This document shows positions 7,367-11,783 of a DNA stretch of 11,783 nt, one piece after another. The translations under genes and the position numbers were made by a program. Each line of letters begins with the position of its first letter. Position 1 is the stretch's first letter. The stretch comes from Planctomycetota bacterium. Its GTDB lineage: Bacteria; Planctomycetota; SZUA-567; H5-PLA8; CALKMO01. The notes under the pieces were generated by a model. It had not been told where the DNA came from. It saw only the letters and a program-made list of their open reading frames with translations, and ran no database searches. Location of the stretch: positions 1 to 11,783 of the forward strand of contig JAOACM010000087.1 in the NCBI GenBank assembly GCA_026417845.1. The letters run 5' to 3'.

Positions 7367-7496
7367 GTAATTGTCTGCCGCTCCCATGCGCAGTTGGCGC
7401 AGCGCCCGGCATACCCGTTTATTGCGGCGCCATTGTTGTCCCATCAGGGCGCGCAACTGCAAATAGCGGCCGCGACCTGAACGCGGTAAACAATAC
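7367..7496 (-). repeat. Intergenic TIR-bearing repeat, copy B (reverse orientation)
   Basis: A 130-bp copy, reversed relative to copy A. The ends are GTAATTGTCTGCCG (7367-7380) and CGGTAAACAATAC (7484-7496, one base shorter in the AT core), which are inverted repeats of each other. The inner blocks GCGGCGCCATTG (7424-7435) and ACTGCAAATAGCGGCC (7456-7471) match the complement of the same blocks in the other copies. It lies upstream of the PqqD-domain gene, in the space between that gene and the divergent response regulator. Confidence 0.8.
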
Positions 7497-7594
7497 AGTC
7501 GCGGAGCGACCTGGCGCCGGGAGGGAGGAAGCCGGTTCTGAGAGAAGATGCGGACATCCGGCTGATGCGGCCGGGAAGGGGATTTTCGACGGAT

Positions 7595-9019
7595 ATGGGC
7601 GGGAAAAAGAAGAAAAGGCAACAGCTCCAGGGCGGAAACCTGCCTGATGGTGAACCGGCGGCCGGGGAACGTCTGCCCGGGACAGGACCGGGCGGCAGAA
7701 GCGGGACCGTGGAAGTCGAGGTGGGTCCGTGGGCATGGAGCATGCCGGGCGAGTGGGAGGCGGCAAAGGTCAATCCCTGGAGCGGGGGCGGATACTACCA
7801 GTTCGAGGATGTCCTGGGGATGCGAGCCGCCGTGCGGCTATTCGACCTGAAGGGCGACGTGCCGCCGGAAAAGGAGCTCGAGTCGTTCAGAAAAGCTCTG
7901 ATCTCGGATCTGAAAAGGGCACGCAAGGTTCTGAAGGAAGGTCCCGTGAGCAGGATGTCGCTGCCGCGCATGCCGGACGCATCCGCGATTCGCTGGGAGT
8001 ACATGGCAGGCGACGAACCTCTCGCCGCCTGCATCGCCACATCCCGCCCGGCCAGGGCTGGATTCCTGGCCGTCTTTCCCGTGAGGGAGTGGAGGAAGGG
8101 CGAGGAGGCGACATTCCTGGAGAGTATCAGGCGGATCGGCAGCTCCGACCATTCCCGCTTCCGTATACCGCCGATTTCGATCCTCCTGCCGGGTGGCGCC
8201 GTAATCGAGGAGATACAGACCTCGCCGTGGCTGGTGAGCGCGAGAGCCGGGAACGTATACATCTCGTTTTCGCGGACGCCGCAGGCCGGCCTGCAGCTCC
8301 ACTCCAGGCCGCTGGCCGATATCACGAAGGCGCTGCTTTCCGCGCGCGAGCAGTGGGTTCTGCAGGTGTCCGGAGAAAAGTTCCGCGGCCACGATTCTGT
8401 GCGGTTCGAGCGGCGGAACGGTCCTCTCACGGCACTGCTCGGGCGCGCCATGCGGGCCGTCGGTTTCAAAGGACGAATGGCAACGGGTCGCGCATGGCAT
8501 TGCGACAGGGAGAACGCCATCTACGCCGTGTGGACCATATGCCCCGGGGGCGACAGGGGGGCGGAGGTAGCGGAGAAAATCCTGTCGGGCATCGAGTGCT
8601 GCGGATATGTGCCGCCGAGGGTCGTCCGTCCGCCAGGCGATCCCCCGCCGGACACCTCTCCGCTGGCCCGCCGATGGCGACAGCTCGACCTTACGCCGAA
8701 ACGCGCCGAGGCTGTGCGCGTAGAAGAAGCCAGCGGCGGGGGAGGGGTCCTTTGCTATCCGGCGACGGATCCCGGTCGCCGCACGTGGCTCCATCGCCTT
8801 CTCGGCGTGCCGCCGATCCGGACCGGCATCAGGACCGCAAGGCTGGATCCGGTGGGACGGTTCGTGATCGAACGTCTGGATGGCAGGTCTCTGTGGCGGC
8901 TGCTGGACGATCTGTGTGTGGAGTTCAAGACGTCCCCTAGGGAAGCCTACCTCACCCTGCTGCCATTCATGAACAGCCTTCTCTCGCGCGGAATAATAAG
9001 GCCTGGCGCCGGCGGCTAG
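7595..9019 (+). CDS. Unknown protein with C-terminal PqqD-like (RRE-fold) domain
   Basis: With the ATG at 7595 the protein has 474 residues; an in-frame ATG at 7565 would add ten. I prefer 7595 because of an AAGGGG (7576-7581) upstream, though the spacing is long. The last ~64 residues match PqqD: TARLDPVGRFVIERLDG, then LWRLLDDLCVEF, then SPREAYLTLLPFMNSLLSRGIIR. PqqD-type domains adopt the RiPP recognition element fold and present a precursor peptide to a modifying enzyme. The remaining ~400 residues are not recognised. They begin with a Lys/Arg/Gly-rich tail and a WAWSMPGEW segment. Two similar passages may be a duplicated module: IRWEYMAGDEPLAACIATSR, and RAWHCDRENAIYAVWTI followed by EKILSGIECC. 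There is no signal peptide or membrane segment. No radical SAM enzyme or precursor peptide is visible nearby; downstream genes concern surface sugars. The family link is firm only for the C-terminus. Confidence 0.75.
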   Translation: MGGKKKKRQQLQGGNLPDGEPAAGERLPGTGPGGRSGTVEVEVGPWAWSMPGEWEAAKVNPWSGGGYYQFEDVLGMRAAVRLFDLKGDVPPEKELESFRKALISDLKRARKVLKEGPVSRMSLPRMPDASAIRWEYMAGDEPLAACIATSRPARAGFLAVFPVREWRKGEEATFLESIRRIGSSDHSRFRIPPISILLPGGAVIEEIQTSPWLVSARAGNVYISFSRTPQAGLQLHSRPLADITKALLSAREQWVLQVSGEKFRGHDSVRFERRNGPLTALLGRAMRAVGFKGRMATGRAWHCDRENAIYAVWTICPGGDRGAEVAEKILSGIECCGYVPPRVVRPPGDPPPDTSPLARRWRQLDLTPKRAEAVRVEEASGGGGVLCYPATDPGRRTWLHRLLGVPPIRTGIRTARLDPVGRFVIERLDGRSLWRLLDDLCVEFKTSPREAYLTLLPFMNSLLSRGIIRPGAGG

Positions 9020-9063
9020 CTTCCCCGCGCTGAGCGCACGGGCCAGGCGTTGCCGTCAGAAGC

Positions 9064-9147
9064 GATAATTGTCTGCCGTCCCATCCCATATATCGGGGCG
9101 CAGCGGCATAGCGGTATTATTTGCGGCAGCGCCGTTGCCGCCCTGTC
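9064..9147 (-). repeat. Truncated intergenic repeat, copy D1
   Basis: It starts with GATAATTGTCTGCCG (9064-9078), the repeat's terminal sequence, and continues with the GCGGCAGCGCCGTTG block (9123-9137) that matches the inner block of the other copies. The half containing the ACTGCAAATAGCGGCC block is missing. Immediately after it, GTAATTGTTTATCGGATTCA (9148-9167, then GG) is the opening of a forward-oriented copy that stops after 22 bases. Confidence 0.6.
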
Positions 9148-9169
9148 GTAATTGTTTATCGGATTCAGG
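9148..9169 (+). repeat. 22-bp stub of a forward repeat copy
   Basis: This matches the first 22 bases of copy A (terminal repeat plus TTCAGG). It ends abruptly where the next reverse copy begins at 9171. It shows that the cluster was built by insertion, deletion or recombination between copies. Confidence 0.55.
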
Positions 9170-9170
9170 C

Positions 9171-9301
9171 GTAATTGTTTACCGTGCCATATGTTGAGCC
9201 GCAGCGGACAGGGCGGACCCACTTGTAGTAGCGCCATTGCCAGCCCGTTCGGACGCGCCACTGCAAATAGCGGCCATCTCCTTAACGCGGCAAACAATTA
9301 C
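9171..9301 (-). repeat. Intergenic TIR-bearing repeat, copy D2 (reverse orientation)
   Basis: A 131-bp copy with the best-preserved ends: GTAATTGTTTACCG (9171-9184) and CGGCAAACAATTAC (9288-9301), inverted repeats differing at one position. The inner blocks GTAGCGCCATTG (9228-9239) and CACTGCAAATAGCGGCC (9259-9275) line up with copy B. Its right terminal repeat runs straight into copy C, which starts at its GTTCAGG block. Confidence 0.8.
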
Positions 9302-9418
9302 GTTCAGGCTGGGGCCGCTACTTGCAGTGCAGCGGTGCGATCGGGCGGGACGGAAACGGCGCCACCACATATGCCCGGCGCTCCCGCGCCCCATACATAC
9401 GGGATGGCGGACAATTAT
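9302..9418 (+). repeat. Intergenic TIR-bearing repeat, copy C (forward orientation, shares a terminus with D2)
   Basis: It begins with GTTCAGG directly after D2's right end, and carries GCCGCTACTTGCAGT (9315-9329) and ACGGCGCCACCACA (9356-9369). It ends with GGCGGACAATTAT (9406-9418). It is the closest partner to copy A over its length. It has no left terminal repeat of its own in the expected orientation; the D2 terminus takes that place. Confidence 0.75.
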
Positions 9419-9666
9419 CGCAAATCTCCCTGCCGTCAAGGAAGAGCGCAACCGGCTTGGGCTCCGAGTTTCATAATGACGCTTGCGCTCACATGCATCT
9501 GCGGTAGGCTGTCAGTCCCATCTCGGGAACATACTTGGGGAACCGTTCATGCCGTCTCCTGGCGCATGAGAGGTGGGATCAGGAACTCCGATCCGGTTTT
9601 CCGGGCGGCCGGTCGTGCTGGCGGGACGGTTCGGCATGCGAGATCGCGAAAACGGAGAGCGGGGCG
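9419..9666. other. Spacer between the repeat cluster and the aminotransferase gene
   Basis: I see no recognisable gene or repeat copy. An open frame extends upstream of the aminotransferase start into this stretch, but its sequence is not aminotransferase-like. A promoter for the sugar operon should lie here; I cannot assign -35/-10 elements with confidence. GGAG at 9654-9657 is the likely ribosome-binding site of the next gene. Confidence 0.45.
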
Positions 9667-10794
9667 ATGAAGGCTGGAGAGCCTGAGAACCTCATACCGA
9701 TAGTCAGACCGACGCTGCCGGATATGAACAGTGTTGTCGCGGCGCTGAGGCGGACGTGGGAATCCGGGATAGTGACGTGCGGTCCCGAGGCGGCGGAGCT
9801 CGAGCGGATGGCCGCGGAGAAGGCCGGGACGGGCCACGCGGTGGCGTTTTCGAGCTGCACGTCGGCGCTCATACTGTCGCTCCAGGCGATGCGGCTGTCC
9901 GGCGAGGTGATATTGCCGGGCTTTACATTCGCGGCGACGGCGCTTGCGGTGGTCAGGAACGGCCTGACGCCGGTGTTCGTGGATTGCGAGCCGGATACGT
10001 TCACAATAAGTCCGGAGGCTGTCAGAAAAGCCATCACGAAGAAGACGTGCGCGATAATGCCGGTGTACGTGTTCGGGCTGCCGCCGGACTGGGACGCCCT
10101 GAAAGAGGTGGCGCGGAAGGCCGGAGTGCCGATCATCAGTGATTCCGCCCAGGGATTCGGGGCGGCCTACAGAGGGAAGCCGGCCGGAGGGTTTGGCAGG
10201 GTCGAGTGTTTCTCGCTGTCGCCGACAAAGGTTGTCACTGCCGTAGAGGGCGGGCTGGCTACGACCGATGATGCGGAACTCGCGGCGGTGCTGCGGAGGC
10301 TGCGAGACTATGGCAAAGCGGCCGATGGCGAGGACATGGAGTACATCGGGTTGTCGGCGCGCCCCAGCGAAATGCATGCGGCCGTGGGGCGTCTTTCGAT
10401 GGCCCGGATGGAAGAGCTGGTGGCGCGGCGGCGGGAGCTGATGGCCGAGTACCGCGAGCGGCTTTCCGGAGTCCGCGGCATCTCCTTTCAGAGCATGCCG
10501 CCCGGCCGGGAAACCAGCGGGAACTACTTTGTAATTCTGGTGGATCCTTCAAAAGCTTCCAGAGACCGCGATTCCCTGTACAAGGAATTGAAGGCCAGAG
10601 GCATCCAGACCAAGCGGTATTTCTATCCGCCCGTCCACCTGCAGACCGCCTATCGCGGGGCAGGCCGCGTCGCGGGGAAGCTGGAGGTTACTGAGACGGT
10701 CAGCGCCAGGTCCCTGGCGCTTCCGCTCTACACGCACATGAGCGTCGAGCTCTTGGCAAAGATAGCGGATGCCGTCAGGAGCCTGCTGTCCTGA
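9667..10794 (+). CDS. DegT/DnrJ/EryC1/StrS family PLP-dependent sugar aminotransferase
   Basis: A 375-residue fold-type I aminotransferase that transfers an amino group to a nucleotide-linked keto-sugar in the cytoplasm. Family signatures include an N-terminal IPIVRPTLPD, ESGIVTCGPEAAELE (32-46), SSCTSALILSLQA (62-74, PLP phosphate binding), LPGFTFAATALAV (83-95) and VDCEPDTFTISPE (105-117). Next are IISDSAQGFGA (156-166, with the PLP-contacting Asp159 and Gln162) and SLSPTKVVTAVEGG (183-196). K188 of the last motif is the predicted Schiff-base lysine. C-terminal KRYFYPPVHLQ (near 317-327) is typical. Asp-Ser-Ala-Gln replaces the commoner Asp-Ala-Ala-Gln. The ATG at 9667 was chosen because family homology begins there and GGAG lies nine bases upstream. 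The stop overlaps the next gene's start, so the two are probably translated together on UDP-amino-sugar synthesis. Confidence 0.92.
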   Translation: MKAGEPENLIPIVRPTLPDMNSVVAALRRTWESGIVTCGPEAAELERMAAEKAGTGHAVAFSSCTSALILSLQAMRLSGEVILPGFTFAATALAVVRNGLTPVFVDCEPDTFTISPEAVRKAITKKTCAIMPVYVFGLPPDWDALKEVARKAGVPIISDSAQGFGAAYRGKPAGGFGRVECFSLSPTKVVTAVEGGLATTDDAELAAVLRRLRDYGKAADGEDMEYIGLSARPSEMHAAVGRLSMARMEELVARRRELMAEYRERLSGVRGISFQSMPPGRETSGNYFVILVDPSKASRDRDSLYKELKARGIQTKRYFYPPVHLQTAYRGAGRVAGKLEVTETVSARSLALPLYTHMSVELLAKIADAVRSLLS

Positions 10795-11783
10795 TGATCA
10801 GAAGCCTGAAAGAATTCGCAGTGGCGCATCGGCGGGCGGTTCTCATGCTGGCCCACGCCGCCATATTCGCCTTCGTGCACTGGCTGGCTTTCGCTCTGCG
10901 GTTCGATGTATCCGCCGACCGGCCGTTTTTCATAGATATGCATCCGAAGTATGTCCCCCTGTTCGCGATCACGCTCGCCCTCGCTCTGAGCATCAAGATG
11001 GCGGCGTTCGCGTACTTCCGGCTTTTCAGCGGCTGGTGGCGATACGTGGGGATAAGCGACGCTGTTAATCTCGCGAAGGCGGCGACGATATCGGCGCTCG
11101 TTTTTGCCGTCGCCGCGTATCTGTTCCTCTCTCCGTTCGGTTATCCGCGTTCGATCCTGCTCCTTGACTGGATGCTTACCATACTGGTGGTCGGAGGATT
11201 GCGGATATCCATAAGGGCCTTGCGCGAGAGGCAATTGTGGGATGCGGTCGCGCCTTCCGCCAGGCGCGTTCTGATCGTTGGCGCCGGAGATGCGGGCGAG
11301 ACGCTCGCGCGCGAAATCCTGAGCAGGCCGCGGTTGAACTATGCGCCCGTCGGGTTCGTTGACGATGACCCATCCAAGCACGGTTCGTACATACACGGGG
11401 TGAGGGTGCTCGGCGGGGTTGATGATATCCCGGATATCGCCGCCCGCCTGAACGCTTCGGAGGCGCTAATAGCTGTCCCCTCGGCCGGCGGCGCAGCCGT
11501 CAAGCGGATAGTCGAGGCGTGCAACAGGGCGGGCATCGAATCCAGGACGCTGCCGGGCCTGGAGAGCCTGATTGACGGGCGGGTCTCCGTAAGCGCACTG
11601 AGGAAGGTGTCCATCGAGGACCTGCTGCGCCGGGAACCGGTCCGCCTGGACGAGCGGGCGATCGAGGGACTGGTCAGGGACAAGATCGTACTCGTAACCG
11701 GCGCGGGAGGGTCAATAGGTTCAGAGATATGCCGACAGACGGCCAGATTCGGCCCCCGCGGCATAGTACCTGTCTCTTATACA
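10794..11783 (+). CDS. CapD/FlaA1/PglF-type nucleotide-sugar 4,6-dehydratase/epimerase (3' truncated)
   Basis: Starts at the ATG of the ATGA overlap with the aminotransferase stop and runs off the contig; 330 codons are present, about half of a typical ~600-residue family member. Four membrane helices are predicted at ~15-36, 53-75, 93-113 and 120-138. They are followed by the first Rossmann domain (RRVLIVGAGDAGETLAREIL, 157-176, then VGFVDDDPSKHG), the linker RKVSIEDLLRREPV (270-283), and the start of the catalytic SDR domain (KIVLVTGAGGSIGSEICRQ, 297-315, TGxGGxIGSE nucleotide-binding motif). SGWWRYVGISD (79-89) is also typical. The enzyme is membrane-anchored, with its catalytic domain in the cytoplasm, and usually makes UDP-4-keto-6-deoxy-GlcNAc, a substrate for DegT-type aminotransferases. 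The last few residues (from about PVSYT) are adapter-derived and should be ignored. Confidence 0.92.
   Translation, partial: MIRSLKEFAVAHRRAVLMLAHAAIFAFVHWLAFALRFDVSADRPFFIDMHPKYVPLFAITLALALSIKMAAFAYFRLFSGWWRYVGISDAVNLAKAATISALVFAVAAYLFLSPFGYPRSILLLDWMLTILVVGGLRISIRALRERQLWDAVAPSARRVLIVGAGDAGETLAREILSRPRLNYAPVGFVDDDPSKHGSYIHGVRVLGGVDDIPDIAARLNASEALIAVPSAGGAAVKRIVEACNRAGIESRTLPGLESLIDGRVSVSALRKVSIEDLLRREPVRLDERAIEGLVRDKIVLVTGAGGSIGSEICRQTARFGPRGIVPVSYT
11770..11783. other. Tn5/Nextera mosaic-end adapter remnant at the contig edge
   Basis: The last 14 bases, CTGTCTCTTATACA, equal the first 14 bases of the 19-bp reverse-complemented Tn5 mosaic end used in Nextera libraries. They interrupt a CapD-type open reading frame exactly where the family sequence stops matching. 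They are therefore sequencing adapter and not genomic DNA. Confidence 0.93.

Noticed and set aside
7729..8940. 403-codon frame overlapping the PqqD-domain gene on the same strand
   Set aside because: Arg/Gly-rich composition without motifs. The other frame ends in a clear PqqD-like domain.
9064..9418. CRISPR array or tandem direct repeat
   Set aside because: The copies alternate in orientation, are about 130 bp long with inverted ends, and are not short direct repeats separated by uniform spacers.
9535..9666. 44-codon upstream extension of the aminotransferase
   Set aside because: Family similarity starts at about the ATG at 9667, which has a plausible ribosome-binding site; the extension does not resemble the family N-terminus.
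9152..9670. Small proteins encoded inside the repeat cluster
   Set aside because: Frames are not conserved between the repeat copies and show no ribosome-binding sites; the repeats behave as non-coding elements.

Overview
This is a GC-rich bacterial contig fragment. Its last 14 bases match the Tn5/Nextera mosaic end, so the right edge is a library adapter and not genome. Genes are densely packed, GC-rich at third positions, and yet use ATA (Ile) and AGG (Arg) fairly often. An L-fucose-isomerase-like protein next to a uroporphyrinogen-decarboxylase-like protein of the GGYIP.DH type, an orphan protein with a C-terminal PqqD domain, and a surface-sugar locus suggest an uncultivated environmental bacterium. 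A PVC-type or candidate-phylum lineage is possible, but this is inferred from gene style and the taxon cannot be fixed here.

Layout, left to right. (1) 2-253 is the C-terminal end of a sugar-isomerase-like protein, followed after 243 bp by a URO-D superfamily protein (497-1621); both are on the + strand. The 254-496 gap shows nothing I can name beyond the ribosome-binding site. (2) 1804-2775 encodes an XRE helix-turn-helix regulator with a LexA/CI-type S24 domain. After a leader with several small inverted repeats comes a probable alpha/alpha-barrel protein (2973-4229). (3) On the - strand, convergent with it, lies a PhoB/PhoR-type two-component system: the regulator at 6391-7095, a 340-bp gap, then the kinase at 4278-6050. 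Upstream of the regulator are three TAA cores spaced exactly 11 bp apart, abutting a plausible -35/-10, which looks like a Pho-box autoregulatory promoter. (4) 7595-9019 encodes an unknown protein ending in a PqqD-like domain (RiPP recognition element fold). (5) 9667-10794 is a DegT/DnrJ/EryC1/StrS sugar aminotransferase whose stop overlaps the start of a CapD/FlaA1/PglF-type nucleotide-sugar 4,6-dehydratase (10794 to the contig end). Together they look like the start of a surface-polysaccharide or amino-deoxysugar operon.

The most notable feature is a family of intergenic repeats of about 125-131 bp. They have terminal inverted repeats of consensus GTAATTGTYTGCCG and two conserved internal blocks. 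Copies occur singly at 1644-1768 and 7367-7496, and as a compound cluster of partial, inverted and joined copies at 9064-9418. All lie between genes. They look like a MITE-like or structured-RNA repeat family; no transposase is present in the window.
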